A stretch of 64,000 bases of DNA, from positions 930,001 to 994,000 of the forward strand of contig NC_089186.1 in the NCBI RefSeq assembly GCF_947507565.1, in the 5' to 3' direction. Each line of letters opens with the position of its first letter. The stretch's first letter is position 1. The DNA is from Oscarella lobularis. Taxonomy: Eukaryota; Porifera; Homoscleromorpha; Homosclerophorida; Oscarellidae. This document shows positions 1 to 13,288 of this stretch, piece by piece. Under the pieces are notes generated by a model. That model was given only the letters and a program-made list of their open reading frames with translations. It was not told where the DNA came from and made no database searches. Made by a program: the position numbers and the translations under genes.

Positions 1-3000
1 CTAAGGCAACCTTGAAAGAAGATCTCGATCTGTTTTTGCAAAGAGCTTGTGAGTTTCCGCGCCGAATGTTTACTTTGGTCGAGGTGAACAAACTAACTAT
101 TGAATTGCAAGAAGCGCTTCTGAGATTTCAGATGAATAAGTCGTTGAAATTCAAGGTCAATGTGTGTTATATTCTTACGGCGAATGTAGTGTTTCACGAC
201 ATGCCTTGGGTTCAAGTAATTCAGCACAAAGAAACAGAATTGGCAACAACAAATCAAGAAATGAAAAAATACTTTAAAATTTGGGTTCAGGACTACTACA
301 ACGTCCGTGTTCCTATTTTAGTTTATGGTGAAGCAGGCAACGGGAAATCACATTTCATCAGAAGGCAGCTTAAGAGTTTCTGTAAAGAACAAATCTGCTT
401 CATTGCAGTTCACGAAGCATTCACTTCACTGCTCGCTATTCAAAAACTTCAAAAACTTTATCGGAGACTAACCAAGCCTTGCCCAGCTTGCATTTACTTC
501 AATTTTACAATTCCTTCTCCTGCAGAGCCAAGCGATGACATTAGTCGAGCCGAATTCGATCGCTATGAATATCTAATGACTGAAATGTACTGGTTTCTGT
601 TTTCCTTGATTTGTATGGGATTTGTCGAGGACATCGAAACAGGAGAGTCGTTTCGTCTTTTGGGGGATTGTGCATGGCAGATTTACATTGAAGTGCCTTC
701 AGGTCACAAAGGCAGTAATATTGATTCGTTTCTGAGTCGATTTCCACTCTTCTATAATTTCGGCATCTTTCACGAAGTATCAACAAGCGAGCTGTTTGAC
801 ATTGGCGACGGTGTTCAATTAGTTTGCAAATATTTACAAGCTTACGAGAGTAAAGACATTGACATGTTAGCGGAAGAACGGAGACAGCCAGAAAAATGGA
901 AATGGGGTCTTCGGCGGTTATCTAAGAAGTCGAAAAGTGCGAAGTTAGAAATTGTGAAATTTTCTCCTCGTCCGAACCTTAGCGAGGAAGAGTGCTACCG
1001 TTTGTTGGCTAAGTATTACCTAAGAATCTGTTTATTGCTGCTGCGAGCAATCCGCATCGCAGCAGCAGCACTGTAATTAGAAGTAATTGGGAACAAGAGG
1101 ATTGGGTATTAGGAAATTACTACGTTCGCCCACTTCCACCGACTTTACAGCGCCTTCGATGGGATTACGGAGCGCTCGAACCTGAACAAGAAAACGCCTA
1201 CATTACTCAGATTTTCTTGATGGGGCGTTGCTCAGATCGGGAAATGTCCGGCGACATCCTCGCCGATCGCATTTCTAAAGCTCAAAAGCTGATAAGAGAT
1301 TTTGCCCGTAAGCAACTGGAAAATCATTTTTCTAAAACCGAAGCAGAGGTTCGAGCAAAAAGCTGCGTCAGCCAACGTGACATCCAGCGAGTATTCACCT
1401 TCTTTGACTTTTTCATAAAGTCTCCAAGTTCTTCCCCAGATTCTTTCCGAAGTCCAGAACATGCGCTGTGGGTGTCCCTTGGGATTGTGTATTATATCAG
1501 GCTTGATGCAGAATATCGCCAGCTATTTAGCAGACGAATGGACGAACTTTCGGAACATTGCATGGGTCCTAAATTCCAAGAAGCGTTTGAAGACGAAATT
1601 GACTTTTATGTTTCTCACATGCACTTGCCTAGTGGTGTGGCGAAAACCAGGGCTCTGAAGGAGAACTTATTTGCGATTGTTGTATGCACTGTTTGCCGTA
1701 TTCCATTGATAATAGTTGGAGCGCCCGGCTTGTCAAAGGCACTATCTTTTAATTTGGCGTCAGCAAATATGAAAGGAGCCGAATCGCAAAACGAATTCTT
1801 TCGCTCTTTTCCGGCTCTTGATGTTCATCATTATCAGTGCTCAAGACGTTCGACGTCTCTTGAAATTAAACGAGTTTTTCAAAGAGCAATATCTCGACAG
1901 AAGAACCACGAGAAGTCTGGTCTTTCAGTCAATTGCGTTGTGTTCATGGATGAAGCAGGACTTCCGGAAGAGAGCCATGAGTCTCTAAAAGTTTTGCACT
2001 GTTATTTAGACAGATCTGAGGTTTCGTTTGTTGCCATAACGAATAACATCCTTGATGCAGCAAAATCAAACCGCGCTGTGAGTCTCTTTCGGCCAAAAAT
2101 GAGCCCGGACGACTTACAGACTCTCGCTTCAGAATGCTTGGGCAGTCGAACTCCGCTTGCTCAGAAGGGCAATAGATTTTGTGATCGATATTTAAAGTTG
2201 ATGACAAAGGAAGAGTTCAAAAAGTTTTTTGGACTACGAGACTTCATTTATTTTATTCGTTACCTTCGCCGTCACCGTGATGCAGCCTTTGGAACAGAGC
2301 AAAGATCCATGTCTCAACTCGTTCTTATGGCTCTTGAGCGCAATTTCAATGGAATTTCCAAACCTCTGTTTAGAGATCTGGCGAGCAGCTTTTTGTCAGC
2401 ATTAGACGAACCGAAATCTTTAGCTCAACTCAAAACCAGAAATGTTGCTCAAATTCTAAAGGACAGTTTGAAGGATCATTTAGAAGCAAAGGGAGAGCTT
2501 GGTGGCGACGCAGAAGTGCGTTATAAGTTGATCATTGATACCAGCGAGGACGACTCCATGACTCGTTTGCTCTTTCAACACGGCGTCTTGGAAAAAGGTC
2601 CTACTCGCATCTTCTCTTGTGATGATTATCCAAGTGACAACGATCTAGGAAAGGTGCACGTGATCTCTTCAATAAGGCACGCTGCTTTTGAAGGTTGCAC
2701 TGTGATTCTAAGTCAAACAGACGACATCAACGAGAGCTTCTACGACTTGTTTAATCAACGCTTTCGTAAAATCGGCGATCGCTGCTATGCAAATATAGCG
2801 ATCGGTTCTCATTCAAAGCCTTGCCGTGTCAATCCAAGTTTTCGTTGCATTGTTCACGTGCGACAGTCAGAGTTGCAGAACATTCCTCCGCCGTTTTTGA
2901 ACCGTTTCGAAAAGTACCTTGTTTCGATTGAAGACTGGCTGGAAGATTCCATTGCCTCGCTGCCTCCTGTTTTGGGGAAGGCTGTGCAATTCGCTCGCGA

Positions 3001-6000
3001 TAAAGTGGGCATGTTTGAAAAAATTCTAGGTTCAAAAAATTTGTACGGGTGGACAGATCAGACGGTCAATTCATTGTTTTTGGAAATGCTACCAAAGTTA
3101 GGATCGCCGGAGGCGAAAGAACGACCGCCTCTATTTGATAAAAGCAGTGATGAAGAGACGAAAGCCGAAGTAGACTGTACCAGCCTTGTCGACAGCGAGC
3201 CGCATCAGGCGGAGGTTTCTGACTGGCTGAAAAAGGCACCTGACATTATACGTCATCTCGAACGGTGCATTCGCGAAAATTGCAAATTTTCAGCATCATC
3301 ATCTCTTCGCTCTGAAGCGGAAAGTATCTTGTCTCTGACATGTTCAGACTTAACTTCTGATATCGCTTCTGCGAGACAGTTGCTAATAAACAATCCGTCT
3401 TTGATTTCCGAATGGCTCACTAGCTGCATTGAAAAGTCCACGACTGGCTCGGCGGAAGGAGAAATGAATTCTCCTGTTTCTCTACATGAAGGGTTTGCGT
3501 TTTCGTGCTTAGTTCAGTGGATGGTTCGTCACGTCTGCGTTCGTCTCTTGCAAATTGCTACTCCGGAAGCGATTATATTAAACTCGAGGACGTTACCAAA
3601 AGTGTACATTAACCACTACTTACAGAACCAGCATCATTTCTCGTTGAAGAAACTGGTATGCAGTTTTGACCTCTGCAATTCGTTGTTTAAAACGGTGTGC
3701 TACACTCGAACATCTCCGGTCATTCTCAGTTGGTCAGACGGTGCTGCAAGCGTGGAAATGTCTACGGAGTCATCTTGTTCTTTGCTGGATTGCGTTGTCT
3801 GCAAGCTCGAGCACGTCTCTTCTCTAGATAATCTGCGCTTGCGGATAAAGGAATATTTGGCTAGAAGAAGCAATCTTTTTTTAATGGTTGTAAACACAAC
3901 TCAGTGCACGCAAAGGCAAATCAACATTGCTCGAACTCTGATCGAAGAAAATGAAGAGAAGACTGGGAAATCGTTTCTCCTGCTTCCTCATTTTCCAGAA
4001 AGTGTAGGAACCTCTCACTATTGCTATCAATCTCTCTTTCTGCACGGTTGGAATTACGTTTACTTAGAAAGAGTATCGGAATTTATTGACGAAGACATCG
4101 TTGATGTCGAACAATGGATGAAATTTGCCTACAATGAAAATAGCGATTCGGAGAAGAAGAAGTTTACTGACAATCTTAGAAACACTCTTCTTCCTATTTT
4201 GCCCGATGCAGCACGTTCTGCTTTGTCAAGAGTTGTATTAGGCGGCGGCAATAGCGACGGCGAAGAGTTAATTTTCAATAGGCCAATGAGTCTTCTCGAT
4301 AGGACCACTCTTTTGAAGAAAAAGGTTGGTCAAACAACTAAATTTTCAAAAATCATACGTAAAAAATTTTCCCGCTATTGGACTCAATCAATGGTTTGTA
4401 AGTATCTAATGTCGGCAGCTATATTCGTGACAAACTGTGACTCTGTTTTGACTGTCGGACAAACGCTAGACAATAGAGTGATAACGCTGTTGCAGAGCTA
4501 CTTTGCCTATACTCTACAACAGCTAAACAAAGGTTTTACCATTGAGCTACTTTTCCGAAGCAACGTCAATTCTGTTGTAGAGAATCTACTTTTTACTTTG
4601 TTAAAACGTCTTCCTGATCCTGAAATCGCTGATATATTTGCTCGATGCTACTTTAATGCCCAGCAACCGAAGGAGTGCACACCTTCAAATTTTCCCTTCT
4701 TCGGTGATCTGTGTGCAGCTATAGATCACAAAGTGGACGAGTTATTGGCAGAAGAACAAAAACGTTTGCCTGATTTCAATTTTGACGAGTCCCATGGCAG
4801 CGAGGAAATGGATAGGAGTAAATTAGAAAGAGACGTTGCTGAGCGTCTCCATGCGTTTCTTTGTGAAAAGTCTGCAGTCAAACACAAGAGCCTACCGTTA
4901 ACTGCATTTCAAGCTCTCGGCTCAAATGAATTTCTGTGGAGGTGCTACTTCGTTGACTTCGTTCGGTCGAGGCTGAACTGCGAATTTGACGAGTTTGACC
5001 GTTCTGAAGGCATTCTTTTGGAATGGCTAGATTGCAAGGTTTCAAAGGAAAAGAGTATTTCGCGCTGTTATGTAAACTTGCATGTATCTTCGAAAATGAA
5101 AAAAATGGACATCGGACGAACGTTCAATGCTCTGCGATCGTTAACGGCCCTAAGGCATCTGCGCTCTGTCTATCAACAGCAGGAGGTGGTTTTGCCATCA
5201 TCAGCCGTTGTCACTCCGGAAAAGCCTGTTGAGCTGAAAAAATGCGAGGAGCGCTTCTACGATTTCGCTATCTCCGCTTTGTTCTACTTCTTGAAAGAGA
5301 TTTGCACTAATTTTGCTTCCAACACCCCCGAATTAGCGACAACCGGTTTCACTACCGACCTTCCTACTACTGGAAGAAACGTTACTGAATTCCCTATCAC
5401 CGAGACAAACGCTACGAGACGGAGTCAAGCTAAATTTGGTGAATGAATCTCGGCGTATCAAAGAGTTTTACGTTCACAGACAGATCTAAGCGCAATATGC
5501 TAGCTAATTTCTTTTTTAGTGCTCATCTCTTTCAAGTCCGACTAGCTTTTTTAAGGCTATAAATTCCTCAGAAGAGTAGATATCTAAGGAGGCATCGAAT
5601 AGTTCACTGCACCTATCTTCTAGCGAAGCGTTTCAGCAACAATACTGGGTATGAAGCAGGATGTGACATGCATGGTTACTAGACTACTTAGTGAAAAGGG
5701 AGGGGCGATTTCTTTTAAGAGTGCTATAAACAGCGGTTTGCAGAGCATCGCCAAAGCCGCTTCAGGCGGAAGCAGCGTAGAACTTTCTTTCTCTTCATCT
5801 CGTTTTTCCAAGGGACTTTTCGTTTCCGAGCTCTGTTTTTTCTTCTTGCCCTATTTGGGCAAACCGGCTTTGACTTGCAATGAAAGCGAAAACGACTGGG
5901 ATGTTTTTCTGGCAGTAATTGACAGTCAGATTCAGTGGATAGGCACGGACGCTACGTCGGAGGCTAAATATGGCACTATACTTTTCAAAACTCTTCAATT

Positions 6001-9000
6001 GTTACTTACTCAGGCTTTAGCTTCAAAACATGGTACAAAACCGGAACTAAGAACAAAGTTTGGACAGGTGATAAAACATGCATATAGGTGCTTTTGCAAT
6101 CAGTTAAAGATTTTTTGCAGCTTCGAACGGTCATCGGTAGTTACCTTTCTTCTCAAGCGCCTCCCGCCGGTGACGGTCCTTTTTTTCCCATTTGCTATGA
6201 AAAGGTATAAGTGAATTTCATTAATTGCAATCATCTTTGCACATCACGAGCATTAACCAGGTTGTCCAAAGCCCTTTATCAAGCGTCTACTTTCACTGCG
6301 TCCTTTCTAAGTTTATGGAAACGTGGATGAAGTCAAGTTTCTTTATTATTCTTAGAGACTTGAGGAAAATGCGAGAGGTACAGTATATTGTTGGCAAGTA
6401 CGACTGTATGTGAAAAACACCAATGTGCAGGAGATCTCGATGGGCATAGTTGCACTTCTCCTATTAGAAGCGTGTTGCGAATTGAGTATCAAGCTCTAGT
6501 TCAGGTGACGATTTGCCGATTGGCAAAAGGATTCGGCGATTCTGACTTTATCGACAATGTAGGAAAAGGCATAGATTATTCAAAAGTGTGTTTTCTATAC
6601 GTATATGCCTTGTAGGTGCTACGTCGAGAAAGTGAACAGACAGATTTGAAAATTATTTTTGAAGAACACAATTCTCATAAGCAATCGCTTCTGCATCATT
6701 TATCTGTGACGTTTAACAGCACAAGGAAGCTACATCAGCTTGTCACATCGTTTACCGATAAAATTGGCACTAAGTGCTCAGCGTTTCCCTGGATGAATGA
6801 AATCAAAGAGTCTCTCGGTGTAATTTTATATTCGTAACGTTGTTCAGTGATATATTGATTGGTGCTTTATCTCCAGGATTCTTTCACGGGAAGCATTTTT
6901 GCTCCACTTGACCAGCGTGGCGAACTTCGGAATAGTGTGAAACAAACGCTTTTACAACTTGCGGGTTCTAACGTGAGAGAGCTTGAAGCACAGTGTCGGT
7001 TCGTTAGCATAATCAGTATTCATATTGTAAATTCATGACGCCACGCATTAATTTAGTTTGGAACTGACAAAAAATCCCGATTTGAAGCCTTGGCTAAGAA
7101 TGACATTACTTGTTTTCTTTTTTGAAGTGCATTTTGAGAAAAAAGTAGGTTCTTTTCATCACTGTTTAGTGGGTTTAATGCGGAAGTACAATTATAGATC
7201 GATTGCTCAGACTTCGCAGAAGACATAGCCAAGGGAAAATATTTTGGTTTTCTAGAGTTTGAAGAGAAACAGCTTACGTTAATTACTTGCTTTGTCGACT
7301 CAAGCCGAATGATTCCGAAGAGAAAAGACACTTCTCTGCATCGTTCAGAAACAGGTATTTTCCAAGAATCTTTGTTTCTGCTCTTACTTTAAGGCGTTTT
7401 TCCACACAGACCCGATTTTAAGCCTATTTGATCCTGAAGGTATGAAAGCAAAGATTTCATTGAAGTTGATCCACCTAATTGTCTTTATTCTTAAAGATGC
7501 ATCTGCGGTTGATCTGCAGTATGCTTTGGTACAATTGGCAGCAACTGCGGCAAGGCTTCCCAATGGAACGAGCCATCTCTGGACTTACGTTTTTTGTCCG
7601 GAGAACATAGAAGGATCTCACCTCTGTGGAAATATGGTAGATAGATAGCAATAGAGGTCTTTACTTTCTCTTCACGATCCAATCTCTTTCCCCTAAGCAT
7701 CAAGCGCCAGTAGCAGTGAAATCGGACGGCGTAAATTCTTTGGACTGCGGTTGCGGCTTGTCTGCCATGGATTATAAAGGATCGCTAACTCTACACTCAA
7801 GATCCTTGCTTCTTTGGATGAATTTTGGAGCATTTGCCCTTTCTCTACTTACTCAATCTCAAGCCGAGGAAGCAATCAAAGGTTTGTCTATTATAGTTGC
7901 ATGGCATGTCTTAATTAGTTGATCTTTCAGGGTACATCATGTCTGGAAGGCAGCCGGTGAGACAGTATTGCGCTCAGCAGGTGCAGCACCTGTGGACTCA
8001 TCTTGCTCAAAGCTTGCACTTACTTTACGAGGAGCTAGCTTTTTTTTGTTTCTTCGTGCCTCGAGAAGTTTCTTCAGGTTCTTATAAAGTATACATACAT
8101 GTTTTCTGCTTTAGTGCTTTTTAGATTACTAGTCAGTCTTCCTCGGCGCTTTCCACCGCTGTCTTTGCTTCACGTCGTGACGTGCAAAGATACGAGGAAA
8201 TTTTCCACGAAGAGGTTTATCTCCCAGTTTTGAGAGGCTTCCAGAAAGACGTATGTTAATTTGAATGGTAAAGCAAGCAGCGTTGAGAATGAGTGTGTTT
8301 TCCTTTTTGCAGCGTGTTCAATCATCTCTTTGGCATCAAGATTCTTTCATTTCTACGGCGAGGTCGAGTTAAAGAGAACTGCAAATTTTTCTTAATAATG
8401 TTTCTATTTAATAATTAGGAAGTTTAGTCGAGCCTATCCTTCTGATGCCACAATTGAGCAGTTTGTGCATTGTTTGGAATATGTTAAAGCAGGTCATGGA
8501 TCTGAAATGCTTGCAGTTCTGTTTAAATATTTTGCTGAGAAAGAGCGACTTCGCGTCGGCGGCTTGCTTTTACCACAACTGATCGAGTTTTACATGTGGC
8601 TAACTGAAGACGTGTGTCATCTTTTAACTATTGAACAGGCTTCTTCAAAGCCCATTGCCGAGCTTGTCACCAAAAAATTGCTGATAGTTACGCTGAGGAA
8701 AAAGCTGAGCACATTAAAAAGCTCTTTGAAAATGTCAGAGGTAAAACACTAAGATTTCCTTGCATTTTAGACAATGACATGCCCTGCGTTTTTCTTCAGA
8801 TCAATATAACAAATATGTTAAATTGGTTTCTGGAGACGTTAAAGGAAGTCGCGAGGGAGTGTATCGCTTGTATGAAATTACAGAAAAGAGTGTTCTTCAG
8901 AGCGATCGAAAAGGCGAAGGTCTCGATGCCTTCTTTTCCGCTATTGAAGATCTGGTACGCTTTTTCATATATTAAAGTTTGCAAAATTAGAGGATTCTGA

Positions 9001-12000
9001 ATTTATAGATCACGAACCAGAATCAGTTTCTTGAACTTGCCTATCATGAGATTGGAAAAGGGATTTTTCCAAACTATTTATCCTCAAATATGGTAACCAT
9101 TCAACCTCTGCAAGTTGTGCTTCCTAGCTGTTTGCTGGGTGACATATCACCGTCTGAACTTGACAAGTAAGTGTACTCATAAAAAATAAATTTTAGTAAG
9201 ACTTCTCTAATACATTCTTGATTCCTTAGCGGTCCATCAGATAATGGCGTGTGGAAATTTGGTGCTGACTTGCTCAAAATAATCCAAAGAAATTATTTGT
9301 ACGTTCCTGGGGTTGGAATAGAAGAAGACGTTGGTGCAGGGTATAGCCGCTTTGGATACTCTAATTTCGACTTTCGTCGCATTCAGCTTTCAGTCATGGA
9401 AACCTTTATATTTGGAAAACCGCAGATTGCCAATCCCGTTTGCATCAGAAGAACGACCTTTTTTAAAAGTAAGGTTGAGATAGGCAGGTCAGATTCTGTT
9501 TTCAGGTATGCTTCTACTGCACCGCACCTAAATCATGTATGCATTGGTGATCTTTAGACAAGATTTATTCTCCAGAATGGCATTTTTTAGACAGCAACTC
9601 CCAGAGCAGTTTGCAGTAAGACATTAACATTTCTAACGACATGCAAGCCTTACCATATGATGAGTCTTTGTTGTTACAGGCGGAACTTTCTTCGGACTTA
9701 TTGATCGGCGCCGAAATATTGTTTCACGATTTGAGCTACGAAAATCTCAGCGATGTCCTCAAATGTCTTCTGACCGTTACAGGCGATTTTTGTCAGGTGA
9801 GAAGCTAATGCGTCCTTAATTTATTTGTAAGCGGCGATGAATTGTCTATATAGGTCAAGATGAAAGAAAGCGATGAAGATAGAGCAAAATGCAGCGAACT
9901 AAAAGATTTCTCTCTAGAGGAGTTTTCGAAGTTCTCTTCAACAGTAGAAGAACAATGTGTCAGTGATTTTTCTGTTGCCTCAAAGATTGGCTTGCGCCGG
10001 TAGTTTTTGCACTTTCTTTCTCTAAAGGATGGCTACAATAGGAATTATATTTTTTATGCATGCAGGCTTGGTGAAGAGCAAATCCGATGGCTGCTGGAGA
10101 TACGAGTGTTTCAGCTGCACGCGGCGTTTTGCTTCTTTTTTCGAAAGCTAGAAAACGAAGACTATGAATATGCGCATCTTCCGCTTACAATAAAAGTTCG
10201 TCTGGAAAAGGATGATCGCGAAGCGATAGTTAAAGCAGTAAAAGGTTAGTATAGAATTTTCTTCAAAGACTGCAAGCCGGAGAAGTCTTCAATCATGCAT
10301 GTTATAGATCAAACAGTCGGTCCTGAGCTTCTTCAAAGTTTAAAAGATTTGGATCAAGCTCTTCACGCTCCTGAAGCTGTAATTCACATGAACCGCAATC
10401 CACAGGTAGAAATTAAGATGCTCGCAAACATACTATATACGCGAGAATTGACAGTATCGAATTCTGTCGTAGGAAACGTTGCGGACTTACTTGGAACCCT
10501 TTTACGACAAAGGCGACTTTATTCTCTCGTTGTTCTCTGGCTCCGTTCGGCTTAAACACTCCGTTCAGGTTAGGATGTGCATCCGAGGGTAAGAGACATT
10601 AATTTAAAGATATGTCCCAGAAAGTTGATTGTAAGAACCCCATAGACTTATAGCTGAACTTCAAAAATTGGTGGAAAAGGATTATCGTGAACCGTGGATT
10701 GAAACTGCCACAGACGTGTGGGATTCTTTCCCGGAATTACGCAACTACATTTCGTCCGATTTGGCGGCAGCAAACGCTTCTCTGATGGGTAGCAGCGGCT
10801 TTGATGAAACGCTGACGTCGTCCGCCAAAAGCATCAGCAGCAATTCGAAGTCCACAGAAAAAGACAGCGTCAGTCTAGGTAACGTTGCTCTTTAGTAAGT
10901 ACAGTGGGTTGATAGCTATAGCCAATCTGTTGTACGCGCAGGATCAAAGGCTGAAGCCATTACAACATTGGAGAAAGAGACAACAGGAAGTATAGGTGCA
11001 TGCATGGAATGCGTGTTATAAGTCTTCTTTACTTTGGCTTTCTCTATAGAAAAAGAACCGGCTTGCCGCAGGGAGAAAAGAGAACCAAGTAATCATAAAT
11101 TAAATAGTACTGCATGATTGGCACCAGGCAGGTTTTCTCTTAGTTGATTTGAGCTGCATGACCGTTGACGACGTTGCTTCCTTCGTAACCGATGCCGGTT
11201 TTGAGGAGCTGGCGCGGATGTTTACGAAAGATGACGTCACAGGAAAAATTTGCAAAAAGACCCAAAAGCCCTATCAGACGAGTATGATCTAAACGGACTT
11301 GATCAAGTCAGACTGCTTGTCAAGATCAAAGAAAAGCAAAACTTTGAATTTGGCGGTACATGCATGTGACTTCACGATTATTTTGACTAACGCAGTACAC
11401 TTGCTTTTTAGGTTCCATGACCGTGAATGACGTGGCCAAGTTTATTGCCGATAAAGGCTTTCCAGAATACGCAGAGAATTTTCGAAAAGAGAACGTTGAC
11501 GGACGTCTGTTGGCGCATCTAGATGAAAAGGCTTTGGCATGCTTGAAAATTCCCAAAAAAGAAAGGACCGAAGTTTTGAAGTGCACTTCAACAAAAGTTC
11601 CTGAATTTAGACTGGTCTCGGAGTCACTGGCGGCCGATCGTTTTAAGCGGCCTGTTCTTGGCCTGATCCGTTCTTTTGTCATGAAAGAAAGGCGTGTATG
11701 GTCAGTAGGCAGTAAAGGAGGTCGGGTGCACTTGAAAAGCACTGGAGTAACTGTGACTCTTATAGAGAATGCTGTAAGCAAGGAAACGAACGTTTCGGTG
11801 ACGTCTTATTTACCGGAAGATTATGCAAAAACTTCAACGGTAGCTTGTGTCGCGACAGTTCTACCTCATGGATTGACGCTTAGAAAGAAAGCAGCAATAG
11901 AGCTGCGACATCATCTTTGCTTAGAAAAACCGTTTACAGTTAAAGTTCTTTATCGCAGCGGTCTCTCAATGTGCGATGAAGGATATCAGTTGCTTGCTGA

Positions 12001-12886
12001 TTTGAACCAAGAGAAAAGGTCTGCCGTTGATGGTGAAACGGAAATTAGAGTGGAAAGAAATTGTATTCGCATTCTCTGTCTTGGCTTCTCCGAGTACTGC
12101 ATTGTACAGGAAGGGTATTTTTTTGTTTCTGTTCGCATATATGCTCCTCTTGCTTTCCTTGAAGGAAGATCAGAAGTAAACGTTGTTGCGTCACTATCGT
12201 GTCAGTGCCATGTGGTTACGGAAAAGATTGATCAAGATCAGAGAGCATTGAGCGGCGAACCAAGAGAATGCAAGGAATTTCAAAACAATTACATCAGCGT
12301 TGACACGACCGAAAAAGTGAAGTTGTCTGTTGATTCACCGAAAGACTTGTATTCCGTTAGTGGCAACTCAAGTTACACTATTCCTGCAACAGCTTTGAAA
12401 TCACTGATTGGCGAGGACCACGTGAAGTGCATAACAAGGCCGTTTTTTCTTAAGCGGACAACGAACACTTTAGATCTTATTAGGATAAACGTTTCCTTTG
12501 AAGCTATTGACAGAACTGGCTCTACCGTGGAGTCATTTTCGCTTTACCCGATAATATGGCAACCGACGCCAATACAAGGAACTCCCAACTGGCTAGACGA
12601 AAAGGTGTCTTCAGATGAGCGACGGCACGTGGCTACACAAATTGGCGAAAAGTGGAGGCATGTTGGAGAGGTTCTCATGCCAGAACCGAGGTTCACATAC
12701 GATGAACTGGATATTTTTGAAGAGAAAAGCAGTAATAGAAATCGGGCTCACGCAATGCTTAATGAATGGGCACAAAGGCATCACAGAAATGCCACGAGAA
12801 GAATGCTCATAGGTGCACTAAGAAGAGAAAACAAAAACGCCTTGATAACAGAAGTTTTCGGCTGTAATCCCGACGCTCTGACGTAA
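1..12886 (+). CDS. RNF213-like AAA+ protein with C-terminal SAM-SAM-ZU5-UPA-death module (5' part outside window)
   Basis: This is the 3' part of a gene related to RNF213 (mysterin), a giant dynein-like AAA+ protein. The AAA block lies in two very large coding segments, 1-1076 and 1013-5446, about 80% similar by eye to 22,690-28,290. AAA2 Walker A (GEAGNGKS) is at 327-350. AAA4 Walker A is at 1718-1741, and its Walker B (VVFMDEAGL) lies near 1937-1963. About 20 small exons follow from roughly 5,636 to 10,900. They resemble the RNF213 region downstream of the RING, including a divergent RZ-like Cys cluster (7,590-7,770) and a stretch near 9,370-9,480 that aligns with the conserved RNF213 C-terminal region. 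No RING finger was found. The frame then continues through a Ser-rich linker into SAM-ZU5-death exons. Oddities are the deleted AAA3, a frame break at about 1,013, and Walker A of AAA4 ending SKA instead of SKT. The ATPase may be dead. Function in this organism is unknown. Confidence 0.72.
1005..1045 (+). other. Deletion junction and frame break removing AAA3 of RNF213-like copy 1
   Basis: Sequence before about 1,013 matches 23,650-23,690 of the second copy. Sequence after about 1,019 matches 24,905 onward. Roughly 1.2 kb is therefore missing, including AAA3 Walker A (24,227-24,250 in copy 2) and Walker B (about 24,807-24,830). The upstream frame runs past the junction into unrelated residues and stops at 1,074-1,076. 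The correct downstream frame is open only from 1,013, after a TAA at 1,010-1,012. A 12-bp stretch here starts with GT and ends with AG, but that is far too short for an intron. Either the gene is broken here, or an error or a polymorphism shifts the frame. Confidence 0.7.
11158..12886 (+). CDS. Terminal exons of RNF213-like copy 1: SAM, SAM, ZU5, UPA-like and death domains
   Basis: Two SAM domains start with near-identical motifs (MTVDDVASFV at 11,158 and MTVNDVAKFI at 11,417), each just after a splice acceptor. The second is followed by a ZU5 domain (about 11,690-11,960; the SVGSKGGRVHL start is typical). A beta-rich UPA-like stretch comes next (about 12,110-12,560), then a death domain (about 12,590-12,870; LDEKV, WRHVGEVL, LNEWAQR). 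The stop is at 12,884-12,886. ZU5-UPA-death is the cytoplasmic supramodule of UNC5, PIDD and ankyrins. The first SAM needs one extra A in an A-run at about 11,243 to stay in frame: as written it meets a stop near 11,290, while the other frame continues with good SAM sequence. The exons follow the RNF213-like exons with only intron-sized gaps, so one fused protein is favoured. A separate gene starting near 11,158 is the alternative. Confidence 0.75.
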
Positions 12887-13288
12887 TCCCGACAGTGTGT
12901 GTCTAGTCGTGTTGCTGTTGGTAACCGTTAATTGTTAGTTGTGATGTCTTAGGCTGACTTCGACCTATTTTTTGTGTAATTAGAGAACGTGTTTTAGCTA
13001 ACCTCGCATATTCCATCTTTTTCGTTTTGATGCTTATTTTTATGGTTGACGTTTTTGGTATCGCTATCAAGTTTGGCTGCATGGCTACCTTTTTGTTACG
13101 CAACGAGTACTCTTTGATTTTGTAGGAGGTCAATCAGTTTCTTTTGTGATCCTAGACAGTCAGACGTGAGAGAAATGGCTGAGAAAAGGACGCCTGAGGA
13201 ACCTATATGTGTCAGCGATCGTCACTGATGATCGATGATCGTTCGCGACTTCTTCAACACGGTCGACATCGCGAGGTAGAACTCGATC
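12887..13288. other. Intergenic stretch between RNF213-like copy 1 and the foldback element
   Basis: About 400 bp follow the stop codon of the death-domain exon. Only short frames without recognisable similarity were seen, with no clear RNA gene. It presumably holds the 3' UTR and polyadenylation signals of the upstream gene. Confidence 0.5.

Noticed and set aside
4-5446. RING finger in the first RNF213-like copy
   Set aside because: I looked for a C3HC4 pattern in all forward frames around the expected place (5,000-5,650) and found none.
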